NCBI RefSeq assembly: GCF_017301635.1
Contig: NZ_CP071091.1
Span: forward strand, 5,840,001-5,904,000
Direction: 5' to 3'
DNA length: 64,000 nt
From: Myxococcus landrumus
GTDB lineage: Bacteria > Myxococcota > Myxococcia > Myxococcales > Myxococcaceae
Part shown: piece by piece, positions 1 through 8,480 of the stretch
Position numbering within the stretch: position 1 is the stretch's first letter
How the letters are laid out: each line of letters starts with the position of its first letter
Notes under the pieces: model-generated
Database searches by the model: none
Seen by the model: the letters and a program-made list of their open reading frames with translations, nothing else
What the model was told of the DNA's origin: nothing
Made by a program: the position numbers and the translations under genes

Positions 1-254
1 ATGAGTCTCACCTTCGTCGCAGCTTCCGTCCTCCCCGCACTCTCGCTGCGGGGGGCCTTCGTCGGAGAGCGAGCTTCGAGCCGAGACGCCCTCCTGCGTC
101 TCCTCGGTGGAGCCACACCCCATGAGCACACCGCCGAGCCCCAGACATCCCAGGATGACCACCCATCGCCGATACATGTGCGCCTCCTCGTGTGGAGGCT
201 GGGATTATCATGTGCGCCCCTCTGGGGCCCGGGACAGTTGTTACTGGGTGGCGA
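1..254. other. Gene-free left edge
   Basis: No convincing gene is visible here. Open frames on both strands are arginine- and proline-rich and look like antisense or random GC-rich frames. A 7-bp stem (CCCCGCA at 33-39, TGCGGGG at 47-53, loop of 7) is present but lacks a T tract, and it lies 200 bp past the stop of the next gene, so I do not call it a terminator. Confidence 0.4.
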
Positions 255-2108
255 CTACTGGGACGGCTGCGTCTCCTGGGGGGACGCGTTGGTTCCGGCG
301 GTGTCCTCCTGCGTCGTCGCCACGATGCGCACGGCGCGCCCCTGCCCCTGGGCATCCATGGTGTAGGCGGCTCGGACCTGAGTGCCTTCCTGGATGTCCT
401 CCGCGACGGAGCTGAAGCCGTTCAGCGTGACTTGGGTCCGAGGGTCTACCGACAACTGGAGCTGCGCTTCGCCACTCTGGCCGAGCAGCACTTCGTTCTC
501 GCTCGCCTTCACCAGCTCGCCGACGAACTCCTTCTCGGTGTTCTGCTGAGGCGTCGAGGTCTGGGTTTCCGTGGTCGTGCTGCTGCTGCTCCCTTGTTGC
601 GAGTCCGAGTAGAGGTACGGAAGCATGACCATCGGCGACTGAAACCCTGGCTGGGTGAAGGTTCCGGACGTTCCTGTTCCCCACTGCGTGGGCTGCTGCT
701 CGGAAGTCGAGGGGGCGGTGGCGATGCCCGGCGTCTGCGCGGGGAACTGTGGTGCCTGGGTCCCTTGCGGAGAGGGGGTTCCCGTCGAATCCGTGGGAGA
801 GGGGGCAGTGTACTGCTGCGCCATCCCACTCTGTGGCTGGGTGTCGAGCTGCTCCAGCGGAGAGAGCGCCTGTGGAGCATCCTCCATGGGTTGCCCTGTG
901 CCGGAAGTCGTCGGTGACGAGGATGCCCCCGTGGACGACGAGGACCCCTGCCACGACTGGGGCTCCGTGACTGTTGGCGCGGAGGCCATCTGCTGTTGCG
1001 AGTCCATGCCTGTCGGCGCGGAGGCCACGGGTTGCTGCGATTCCGTGCCGGTGGGGCTAGAGGACTGCGAGGCTTGCTGGGCCCGTTGCTCCGCTCGCAG
1101 CGCGGCCTCTCGCTCAGCTCGAAGCTCGGCCTGCGTGTCCGAGTCACGCGCCTCGTCGTCCGCGGAAGCACTCGCTTGCGACTGCGAGTCTTGAGCCTGG
1201 GCGACTGGCTGCCGCGTGTCCTCCGTCCCCTGTTGGGGTTCCTGTCGCGGAGACGTCTCGGACGCCTGTGATGCCTGGGCAGCGTCCTGCGTGGCCTGCG
1301 GCTGCGCCTCCGCCGACGACCCCGTCTCCGTCGACGGCTGCTCGCTCTGCGTTACCTGCTGCGGTGCCTTTGCGGATGGCTGTCCTGCCTGCGGGGATGA
1401 CTGCGAGCTGTTGGCGTCCTGACTCGCTCGCGCGGACTGCTGCGCGGCCTCCGCGGCCTGCTGACTCGCACTCTTCGCTGGTTGATTCGCCTGCGCGCCT
1501 TGCCCCAAAGGACTCCCCGCCGCCTGCGCGGCCTCGGGGGACTGCGCTGCGCCGGCCTGCGCTGAAGCTTCCGCCGATGGCCGAGAATCCGCCCCTGGTT
1601 GCGCTCTCGCTTCAGTCGCCTGCTGCTGCACGGACTTTGGTTGTGTTGCCGCGTCGGTCGTTTGCTGCCGTGCTGCACCTGACTGTGCCGACGCATCGAC
1701 AGCCTTCTGCTTCGCCGCCACTGGCTGCTTTGACGCATCGGTCGCTTGCTGCTGCGCCGCCGCTGGCTGCTTGGCCGCCTCGGTCGCCTGCTGCTGCGCC
1801 GTCGCTGGCTGCTTTGCCGCCTCGGTGGCCTGTTGCCTCGCAGTCGCGGCCTGCTGCTGAGCATCGGCAAGCTGTTGCTGCGCCTGGGCAACCTGCCGTG
1901 CGTCCGTGTCCTGGGCGGACTCCTGCCGCGCACGGCCCTGTGCCTCCTGCTCCCTCTGAGCCCCGTCCCGCGCACTGTCCACTTGCTGCTGTTGCTCGCT
2001 CGGGGCCGCGGCCGACGACTTCGCGTCCTGGCCTCGCTCGCGGCAACCCGAGATGAGCAGCGCGGCGGTGGCCCCCGCCACCACCCATGCTCTCGTCCGA
2101 AATGTCAT
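255..2108 (-). CDS. Gln/Ala-rich repeat lipoprotein with DUF5666-like C-terminal domain
   Basis: Predicted lipoprotein of 617 residues. The ATG at 2108 is chosen because it starts a classic signal peptide ending in a lipobox (LLISGC, Cys22) and follows a G-rich ribosome site; the frame is open further upstream but without such a signal. After the lipobox comes about 430 residues of low-complexity Gln/Ala/Ser/Pro sequence, including near-perfect 14-residue units of the type ATEAAKQPATAQQQ (DNA around 1620-1840). The last 85 residues or so (from EFVGELVKASENEVLLGQSG) look like a small beta-barrel domain of the DUF5666 type, with the sense of a fixed reference value and a modulating term. Role unknown. 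The middle is probably an extended spacer that holds the C-terminal domain away from the membrane. It is transcribed away from the Hsp70 gene that starts 166 bp beyond. Confidence 0.75.
   Translation of the reverse strand: MTFRTRAWVVAGATAALLISGCRERGQDAKSSAAAPSEQQQQVDSARDGAQREQEAQGRARQESAQDTDARQVAQAQQQLADAQQQAATARQQATEAAKQPATAQQQATEAAKQPAAAQQQATDASKQPVAAKQKAVDASAQSGAARQQTTDAATQPKSVQQQATEARAQPGADSRPSAEASAQAGAAQSPEAAQAAGSPLGQGAQANQPAKSASQQAAEAAQQSARASQDANSSQSSPQAGQPSAKAPQQVTQSEQPSTETGSSAEAQPQATQDAAQASQASETSPRQEPQQGTEDTRQPVAQAQDSQSQASASADDEARDSDTQAELRAEREAALRAEQRAQQASQSSSPTGTESQQPVASAPTGMDSQQQMASAPTVTEPQSWQGSSSSTGASSSPTTSGTGQPMEDAPQALSPLEQLDTQPQSGMAQQYTAPSPTDSTGTPSPQGTQAPQFPAQTPGIATAPSTSEQQPTQWGTGTSGTFTQPGFQSPMVMLPYLYSDSQQGSSSSTTTETQTSTPQQNTEKEFVGELVKASENEVLLGQSGEAQLQLSVDPRTQVTLNGFSSVAEDIQEGTQVRAAYTMDAQGQGRAVRIVATTQEDTAGTNASPQETQPSQ
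1620..1840 (-). repeat. 42-bp in-frame tandem repeats in the lipoprotein gene
   Basis: Units of 42 bp encode 14-residue blocks related to ATEAAKQPATAQQQ. Two adjacent units at about 1740-1823 are nearly identical at DNA level; flanking units are more diverged but keep the periodicity. Because the unit is a multiple of three, copy-number change would lengthen or shorten the protein without a frameshift. Confidence 0.6.
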
Positions 2109-2274
2109 GAAGCCCCCTGTGGGTAGCCCTTCCGAACGAGAACAAGGGAAGCCACCCGACCCCACCACCTCATTCACTCTCCGAGCGTTCGTACCCCCGC
2201 CCGTCCTCCACCGGGCGGGCCAGCTCACGATGCCCTACCCTTTCCCGGGCTTTGGGGATAAGGGGCGCACCCCC

Positions 2275-3528
2275 ATGCACGCCTGCGGACTCGACTTCGG
2301 AACCAGCAACACCGCGGCGGCCCTGCCCGACGGCACGGTGCTGTCCCTGCAACCCCACACCTCGGAGCCGCGCCTCTACCGCTCCGTCATGTTCTTCCCG
2401 GATGACGAGCGCGAAATCTACACAGGCGCCGACGCCATCAATCGCTACATGGAGGACAACACCGGACGCTTCATCCAGTCCGTGAAGTCCTTCCTCCACT
2501 CCTCCTCCTTCCGCGCCACCCAGGTGAAGGGCCGCACCTTCACCATCGAGGAGCTGGTCGCCATCCTCCTGCGCCGGGTCCGCGAGGCCGCGGGTGTCCA
2601 TCTGGGCACGCCCCCGGAAGCCGTCATCCTGGGCCGCCCCGCCGTCTTCACGCCGGACCCGGAAGCGGATGCACTCGCGCAGAAGCGCCTCCACCGCGCC
2701 GCCGAGCTCGCCGGCTTCCAGCACATCGAGTTCCTCATCGAGCCCATCGCCGCCGCGCTCGCCTACGAGGCCCAGCTCCAGCGCGATGAGCTCGTCCTCG
2801 TCGCCGACTTCGGCGCAGGTACCACGGACCTCACGCTGATGCGCCTGGGCCCCTCGCACCGAGGCGCCAAGGACCGCCGCCCCGACGTCGTCGGCTCCAC
2901 CGGTGTGCGCATCGGCGGTGACCGCTTCGACGCCGAAATCATGCGCCACAAGCTGCTGCCCCGCTTCGGCGCCGGCTCCACCTACCGGGTCCGAGGACTC
3001 AGCGACAAGCGCCTGCCCATCCCCCAGCACGTGGTGGCCAAGCTGCTCTCCTGGCACGAGATGTCCTTCATCCGTGAGAAGTCCACCCAGGACCTGCTCG
3101 CGACCATGCTGGAGACCAGCGACAAGCAGGCCGAAATCCAGGCCCTGCACGACCTGGTGATGGACAACCTGGGCTACCGCCTCTTCCGCGCCATCGAGGC
3201 CGCCAAGGTCCGCCTGTCCCGCGAGGAAGTGGCCACCGTGGACTTCGAGGAGGCGCGCATCAACCTCCACGAGCCCATCACCCGCCAGGAGTTCGAGGCG
3301 TTCAGCAAGCCGCTCCTCGACGAGCTGGAGCAGTGCACGGAAGGACTGCTCGCCCGCCACCCCGAGGCCCAGAAAATCGACGCGGTGTTCCTCACCGGTG
3401 GCTCCTCGCAGATTCCCGCCGTGCGCCAGCTCTACGTGCGCCGCTTCGGTGAGGAGCGCGTGCGCACCGCGGACGCGTTCACCTCCGTCGCCGAGGGTCT
3501 CGGCCGCGCCTCCGCCGCCCTGGGCTGA
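2275..3528 (+). CDS. yegD: Hsp70-family ATPase, YegD-like
   Basis: Actin-fold ATPase of 417 residues resembling the Hsp70 nucleotide-binding domain. It has the phosphate-1 motif DFGTSNTAA near residue 7, the phosphate-2 motif DFGAGTTDL in the middle and the adenosine motif LTGGSSQIP near the C terminus, and it ends there with no substrate-binding domain or lid. E. coli YegD is similar in length and architecture, so it is a chaperone-like ATPase of unknown client, probably cytoplasmic. The ATG at 2275 is preferred because the protein then begins just before the first ATPase motif and AAGGGG lies upstream; an in-frame ATG at 2230 would add 15 residues with no obvious domain. The next gene is convergent, 8 bp beyond the stop. 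Confidence 0.85.
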   Translation: MHACGLDFGTSNTAAALPDGTVLSLQPHTSEPRLYRSVMFFPDDEREIYTGADAINRYMEDNTGRFIQSVKSFLHSSSFRATQVKGRTFTIEELVAILLRRVREAAGVHLGTPPEAVILGRPAVFTPDPEADALAQKRLHRAAELAGFQHIEFLIEPIAAALAYEAQLQRDELVLVADFGAGTTDLTLMRLGPSHRGAKDRRPDVVGSTGVRIGGDRFDAEIMRHKLLPRFGAGSTYRVRGLSDKRLPIPQHVVAKLLSWHEMSFIREKSTQDLLATMLETSDKQAEIQALHDLVMDNLGYRLFRAIEAAKVRLSREEVATVDFEEARINLHEPITRQEFEAFSKPLLDELEQCTEGLLARHPEAQKIDAVFLTGGSSQIPAVRQLYVRRFGEERVRTADAFTSVAEGLGRASAALG

Positions 3529-3536
3529 GGCGCGCG

Positions 3537-4415
3537 TCAGAGCGACCGGACCATGTAGGGAGCCTCGACGATGAGCAGCACTTCGCCGACGAGCTCCCCA
3601 TCCCGGAGGGAACGTCCGACCCGGAGGATGGCCTCGTCGAGCTGCGCGAAGTCGCTGACGTACTGAAAGGTCGAGAATCGCGCATGACAGCCCATGGAGC
3701 TCTGACCGGGGAGGCGCTCGGTCTGCTCCACGCCAAGGGCGTCAGCCGTGCGAGTCGGAGTGAGCACGAGGATGCGTGACTCGTACTCGTCCGGCTTGCA
3801 CCAATCCACCGAGTAGCCGTCGTACGTCCCCATCCGGGTCTTGACCTCCTCGGGAACTCCCGGGTGTCGCCACACCTCGACATGGAGGAAGCCCCCGAAG
3901 TCCCCCTCCGCGAGCCAGCGCCCCAGGTACGTGACGAGTGCATCCAGCGACTGGAAGCTCGGCGTCATCAAGGACGTCCCGCTGTTCTCACAGAGCCATT
4001 CAGAGCCCTCGAGGCAGTGCTCATACAGCCACCCCTGCCCTCGCATGAAGTCGTAGTCGAGCCCCTTGACCTGGTTCGCCAGGAGCGCCTCCACCCGAGG
4101 GTCTTCGGGTCCCATCATGATGGGTGAGATGCGAAGCGTCGGAGCCATCCAACGTGCGACTTCGTCTCGCTTCGGCCGAGGCCGCACGACGATGGGGCGC
4201 GACCCATGGCCCTGAATCAGGACGGCTCCGAAGAGCCCCTGAGACGGAGCAGTGAAATCAAACTGCCTCGTCACCGAGTACCCGTCGTGGCGGCCCTCCT
4301 CCGTGTGGAAGTCCTCGACCTCGCCCAGCTTCAGCGGGGGACGGATGCCCTGGTGGGAACAGGCGCCCAGGACCAGGCTGACCGCGAGGCTCATGGAGAG
4401 GAGGAGACGGTTCAT
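3537..4415 (-). CDS. Hypothetical lipoprotein
   Basis: A 292-residue protein with a short signal peptide and a clear lipobox (LVLGAC near residue 20), so it is probably a membrane-anchored periplasmic or outer-membrane lipoprotein. The remainder is globular, with few repeats and several Trp and Cys residues, and matches no family I recognise. The C-terminal part contains a region rich in Glu/Asp and a predicted beta strand-rich end (GEVLLIVEAPYMV). A GGAGA lies 10 bp upstream of the ATG. It converges on the Hsp70 gene and diverges from the DUF2254 gene. Confidence 0.7.
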   Translation of the reverse strand: MNRLLLSMSLAVSLVLGACSHQGIRPPLKLGEVEDFHTEEGRHDGYSVTRQFDFTAPSQGLFGAVLIQGHGSRPIVVRPRPKRDEVARWMAPTLRISPIMMGPEDPRVEALLANQVKGLDYDFMRGQGWLYEHCLEGSEWLCENSGTSLMTPSFQSLDALVTYLGRWLAEGDFGGFLHVEVWRHPGVPEEVKTRMGTYDGYSVDWCKPDEYESRILVLTPTRTADALGVEQTERLPGQSSMGCHARFSTFQYVSDFAQLDEAILRVGRSLRDGELVGEVLLIVEAPYMVRSL

Positions 4416-4626
4416 GGCTCGACAGTCTCCGGTGTGCCTCGTGCCGAAGTCCCCTCATGGAATCCGCATGGTTGCCGCACGCCCGGTCCACACGCGTGTG
4501 CCTGCATCACCCTCGGACAGTGCGAACGCCCGCCTCTCGGGTCGCCCTCACGCTGCGGCGCGATCCCTCCGTCTCCAGCTTTCCGTTCACAGGTCGCCAC
4601 TCGAATGGAGGCCAGGAGGCGAGGCA

Positions 4627-5982
4627 TTGGAAGGACGCACCCGGCGCCCCCACGAAGGGCAGTCCCTGCGCTGGTGGGTGCGCCACCAGTTGTGGATTCC
4701 TCCTCTCGTGGGAGTCCTCGTCGGCGGGTGCCTGGGCGTGCTCCTCGTGCAGCCGTCCCTCCCCGTCGTGGGCAAGCTGCTGACCGGAGCCGCCTGGCAG
4801 GCCACGGCCAACGAAGCACGCAACACCCTCTCCACGGTGCTGGGCATCGTGCTCACCTCGCTCAGCATCATCCTGTCCCTGTCCATGCTCGTGGTGCAGA
4901 ACGCCGCGGGGCAGTACTCGCCGCGCCTGTTGCGGATGTATCTGCACAGCGCGGGTGTGCGCGTGGTCATTCCGGTGTTCGTCGGAACGAGCGTGTTCTG
5001 CCTCGTGGCCTCTCACGCGTTCGGCCTCGTCTCGGAGGTCGAGCGCGCACCCCGCCCCGCCCTCGCGCTGGCCATGGTGCTGCTCGTCCTCTGTGAAGGC
5101 GCGCTCATCTACTCAGTGTTCCAGACGTTTCAGCTCATGCGCGTGGAGAACCTGGTCCGACGCGTGCGCGAGGACACACTGGGCACGGCGCGAACGCTCG
5201 AGGGCTTTCGCGTCCATGACCTGCCCAGGCCCCTTCCCCCGCGCCCTCGCGCGGCGACGGCCCATCCCCTGCGTTCTCGGCACAACGGATTCATCGCGGC
5301 CGTCGATGCCCAGGCGATGCTCGACGTGGCCACGGCGCGAAGGCTGGTGGTCCAGGTGGAGCGCTCCATCGGTGAGCCAGTGACGCGAGGCGAGGCACTG
5401 GGCTGGTTCGACACGGAGACCGACTCACGGCCTGAAGCCTCGGACGAGGCGCTCGTGCTCCGCGCCATCCGCCTGGACCGGTGGCGCGACGACGACAGGG
5501 ACCTCGCCCTGGGCGTACGTCAACTGGTGGACGTGGCCATCAAGGCGTTGTCTCCGGGAATCAACGACCCGTACACCGCCGTCGAGGCCGTGGACCAGCT
5601 CACATTCCTGCTGTGCGAGCTGAGCCGGATGCGATTGGGGCCGAGGGTGCTCGCGGATGATGCTGGAACCCCGCGTGTGTTCCTTCGAGGCCCCACGCTG
5701 CGAGACCTGCTCACCCTGGCCACGGACCAGATTCTCCGCTACGGCGCGGAGGAGCCCGCCGTGGTGCTCCGGCTCCTGCGCCTGACCGCCGCCGTGGGGC
5801 AACGCATGCCCGAAGCGGAGGACCGGCAAGCCGCTCGCGAGCAGCTTCGCGCCTTCCTCGCTGTCTCCGAGCAGACACAACCCGGAGCCTCCTGGCATGT
5901 GCTCCTGCGCCACCACACCGAGGCCCTGGAGCAGGCGCTCGACGGCGGGCCGTGGCCACCCCTCCCCGCCATCGGCTTCTGA
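4627..5982 (+). CDS. DUF2254 family membrane protein
   Basis: About 451 residues with four hydrophobic segments in the first 170 residues (IPPLVGVLVGGCLGVLL, then LSTVLGIVLTSLSIILSLSM, VVIPVFVGTSVFCLVASHAF and ALAMVLLVLCEGALIYSVF) followed by a soluble cytoplasmic domain. The block VQNAAGQYSPRLLRMYL and the later SPGINDPYTAVEAVDQL are typical of DUF2254. Function is not established. The start is uncertain: no good ATG lies close to the first membrane segment. TTG at 4627 has GGAGG at the right distance and gives a family-like length; GTG at 4678 and ATG at 4468 are alternatives. The MgtC-like gene follows after 82 bp on the same strand, so the two may be cotranscribed. Confidence 0.75.
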   Translation: MEGRTRRPHEGQSLRWWVRHQLWIPPLVGVLVGGCLGVLLVQPSLPVVGKLLTGAAWQATANEARNTLSTVLGIVLTSLSIILSLSMLVVQNAAGQYSPRLLRMYLHSAGVRVVIPVFVGTSVFCLVASHAFGLVSEVERAPRPALALAMVLLVLCEGALIYSVFQTFQLMRVENLVRRVREDTLGTARTLEGFRVHDLPRPLPPRPRAATAHPLRSRHNGFIAAVDAQAMLDVATARRLVVQVERSIGEPVTRGEALGWFDTETDSRPEASDEALVLRAIRLDRWRDDDRDLALGVRQLVDVAIKALSPGINDPYTAVEAVDQLTFLLCELSRMRLGPRVLADDAGTPRVFLRGPTLRDLLTLATDQILRYGAEEPAVVLRLLRLTAAVGQRMPEAEDRQAAREQLRAFLAVSEQTQPGASWHVLLRHHTEALEQALDGGPWPPLPAIGF

Positions 5983-6064
5983 GTCACGCGGACTGTCCTC
6001 CCGTGCCGACGCGCACGGGCGCCCTCGTTGCGAGCCACCTCAGGCAGGGCCACTTTGACGCGGG

Positions 6065-6559
6065 ATGGCCGCGGAGTTTGGAAGTGGAGAAGTGCTCGTC
6101 CGGCTCCTCGTCGCGGGGGGCGCCGGCATCATCCTGGGCCTGCCCTATCGCAAGCGGCCAGGCGGCGTGAGGACGCACTACCTGGTGACGCTGGGCGCCG
6201 CGCTCTTCTGCACCTCCGGAGCGAATCTGGCGGGGGCCTCTCCCGTGGAGGCGCTGCGAATCATCCAGGGCGTGGCGTCCGGCATCGGCTTCGTGGGCGC
6301 GGCGAGCGTCCTCAAGAAGGGCAGCGCCATCTTTGGAATCACCACCGCCGCCTCCATCTGGATTGGCGCGGCGGTGGGATGTGAGGCCGCGCTGGGAGAC
6401 CCGCTGCTCGCCGCGTGTGTGGCGCCGGCCATCGCCTTGACGAGCTGGTGGGTGGGTCTGCTGGAGCAGCGAGTGTTCCACCGCAGACGTGTCATGCACG
6501 GCTCACGAGAGCTTCGGGAGCTGCTCGGCGAGAAGAAGGACGAAGACGCGGAGCGCTGA
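6065..6559 (+). CDS. MgtC/SapB-family membrane protein
   Basis: A 164-residue inner-membrane protein with about four transmembrane segments. Residues GGVRTHYLVTLGAALF, GVASGIGFVGAASVLKKG and ITTAASIWIGAAVGC correspond to the conserved AGLRTH, GIGFLGAG and GLTTAA blocks of the MgtC/SapB family, best known for roles in low-magnesium and acid stress through inhibition of the F-type ATPase in some pathogens. It lacks the longer C-terminal ACT-like domain of Salmonella MgtC, and the usual G-x-E-R-E motif before the Thr-His block is replaced by GLPYRKRPG. The role here is therefore less certain than the fold. It follows the DUF2254 gene and ends just before a hairpin. Confidence 0.8.
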   Translation: MAAEFGSGEVLVRLLVAGGAGIILGLPYRKRPGGVRTHYLVTLGAALFCTSGANLAGASPVEALRIIQGVASGIGFVGAASVLKKGSAIFGITTAASIWIGAAVGCEAALGDPLLAACVAPAIALTSWWVGLLEQRVFHRRRVMHGSRELRELLGEKKDEDAER

Positions 6560-6587
6560 CGCGGAGGGCTCGGCTCCACCCTCCGCG
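6560..6587. terminator. Convergent stem-loop terminator candidate
   Basis: A perfect 9-bp stem (CGCGGAGGG at 6560-6568, CCCTCCGCG at 6579-6587) with a 10-nt loop lies directly after the MgtC-like stop and before the convergent sulfatase stop at 6606. There is no T tract, so termination is inferred from position and stem strength. Confidence 0.5.
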
Positions 6588-6605
6588 CCCATCGTTGGTC
6601 AGGGG

Positions 6606-8270
6606 TCAGGCATGGCTTTGCTGGAGGCGGTGGATGGCCTTCTCCACCTCCTTGGCGAACGCCATCACCTGGTCACCGACCTCGGACTTCCCTTGCTTCT
6701 GGGTCTCCTGCATCTTGTGTCTCACCTGGTCCTTCAAGGGGCCGATGCTGAGGCTGCCCGGAGCCTGGCTCGGGACGAAGTCGAGGAGGCTCTGGGCGAA
6801 CTTCTTCACCAGCATCTGGGCCGGGACGAAGAGGAACATCCGCTCGCCATACCAGCGGGTGTAGAGGCCGGAGTAGAGCGACTCCTCGAACGGGTCCGAG
6901 CGGAGGTTGATGAGGTACGGCCACGTGGGGTCGAAGCGCTTGCCGCTGAACCACATGTCCGGCCCGTGGCCATCCTGGTAGGCGAAGATGACCTTCCAGT
7001 CGTCGTACCGGACCGCCGCGATGTTGCCGCTGTCGAGCACGTAGACGAACTCGTGTCGCTGGCCGGGCTCCTTGCCGGACAGGAGACCGCGCTGGTCATA
7101 CCCGTCCAGGTGCACGCGGAACTTCTTGCCGCTGGCGCTGTAGCCCTGCTTGCACTTCTCCACCAGGTCCTCGGGCCCACCCGCCGCTGCGACGAACGTG
7201 GGCATCCAGTCTTCATGGGCGAAGATGTCGTTGATGACCGTGCCCGGCTCGATGACACCGGGCCAGCGCACGACACAGGGCACTCGCACACCGCCTTCCC
7301 AGGTGGAGCCCTTCTCGCCCCGGAAGGGCGCGTTGCCGCCGTCCGGCCAGCTCATCTTCTCCACGCCGTTGTCGGTGGAGAACACGACGAGGGTGTTGTC
7401 CGCGATGCCCAGCTCGTCGAGCTTCGCGAGCAGCATGCCCACGATGTCGTCCAGCTCCGTCATCGCGTCCGCGTAGAGCCCCTTGCCCGTCTTGTTGCGA
7501 TACTTCTCCTGCAAGAAGGTCCAGACGTGGGTGCGCGTGGTGTTGTGCCAGATGAAGAAGGGCTTGTCCGCCTTCACGGCCTCCTCCATGAAGGCCAGGG
7601 ATGAGGCGAGGAACTCTCCGTCCACGGTCTCCATGCGCTTCTGGGTGAGAGGGCCCGTGTCGACGACCTTCTGCTTGCCCACTCGGCCCCAGCGGTGTTC
7701 CTCGGTCGGGTCGTCGCGCTCGGTGGCCCACGAGTGCAGCACGCCGCGCGGACCGAAGTGGTCCTTGAACGCGGGGTCCTTGGGGTAGTCAGGGCACTCG
7801 GGTTCGTTCTCGGCGTTGAGGTGGTAGAGGTTCCCGTGGAACTCGTCGAAGCCGTGCACGGTGGGCAGGTAGCGATTGGAGTCGCCCAGGTGATTCTTTC
7901 CGAACTGTCCGCACGTGTAGCCCAGGGGCTTGAGCAGCTCGGCGATGGTGGGGTCGGAGTCCTGGAGGCCGTAGTCGGCGCCGGGCATGCCAATGGTGGT
8001 CAAACCGGTGCGCAGGGGATTCATGCCAGTGATGAAGGCCGCGCGGCCCGCGGTGCAGCTCTGCTGGCCGTAGCAGTCCGTCATCAACGCGCCTTCCTTG
8101 GCGATGCGGTCGATGTTCGGCGTGCGATAGCCCATCATCCCCTGGTTGTACGCGCTGATGTTCCACAGGCCGATGTCATCGCCCCAGATGACGAGGATGT
8201 TCGGCTTCTTCCCTGACTGCTTGCCGTTGTGGCCGTTGCCGTTGCCCTTGGATTTGCCGTTGCTCGCCAT
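6606..8270 (-). CDS. Arylsulfatase
   Basis: A type I sulfatase of 554 residues that hydrolyses a sulfate ester. After a Lys/Gly/Asn-rich leader of about 20 residues comes KPNILVIWGDD, whose Asp pair (31-32) binds the metal. The formylglycine motif is CTAGR (Cys72) followed by AAFITG, a variant of C-x-P-S-R seen in a subset of bacterial arylsulfatases. Further conserved blocks are GKNHLGD, FFIWHNTTRTH and VVFSTDNGVEK. The Cys must be oxidised by a formylglycine-generating enzyme, which is not in this window. No clear signal peptide is visible, unlike many sulfatases, so location is uncertain. The ATG at 8270 follows AGGGGGCGCGC; the open frame extends upstream without family similarity. Nearby genes do not suggest a substrate. 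Confidence 0.85.
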   Translation of the reverse strand: MASNGKSKGNGNGHNGKQSGKKPNILVIWGDDIGLWNISAYNQGMMGYRTPNIDRIAKEGALMTDCYGQQSCTAGRAAFITGMNPLRTGLTTIGMPGADYGLQDSDPTIAELLKPLGYTCGQFGKNHLGDSNRYLPTVHGFDEFHGNLYHLNAENEPECPDYPKDPAFKDHFGPRGVLHSWATERDDPTEEHRWGRVGKQKVVDTGPLTQKRMETVDGEFLASSLAFMEEAVKADKPFFIWHNTTRTHVWTFLQEKYRNKTGKGLYADAMTELDDIVGMLLAKLDELGIADNTLVVFSTDNGVEKMSWPDGGNAPFRGEKGSTWEGGVRVPCVVRWPGVIEPGTVINDIFAHEDWMPTFVAAAGGPEDLVEKCKQGYSASGKKFRVHLDGYDQRGLLSGKEPGQRHEFVYVLDSGNIAAVRYDDWKVIFAYQDGHGPDMWFSGKRFDPTWPYLINLRSDPFEESLYSGLYTRWYGERMFLFVPAQMLVKKFAQSLLDFVPSQAPGSLSIGPLKDQVRHKMQETQKQGKSEVGDQVMAFAKEVEKAIHRLQQSHA

Positions 8271-8480
8271 GCGCGCGCCCCCTGGTTCATCGGAGTGGTG
8301 GTCTCTCCGAGCGGGAAGGTGCGAAGGGCACCTGTCGAGGGGCAGTGGTTCGCGGGGAGGGAGAGGCGGGCTTGCGGCAGGCTGTCCACCGCGTCGCCAA
8401 GGCACGGGTACTGAGGTCGGGCGCGGAGAAGTGGGCTTGCTCCCCCTCGGCCCCGACGACGAGCTGCTCCGAACGCTCCT

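Noticed and set aside
1-366. Plus-strand frame starting at base 1
   Set aside because: No motif and poor coding character; overlaps the end of the lipoprotein gene.
1620-1840. Tandem repeats as a CRISPR array
   Set aside because: Units are contiguous, in frame, have no spacers and lie in a coding sequence.
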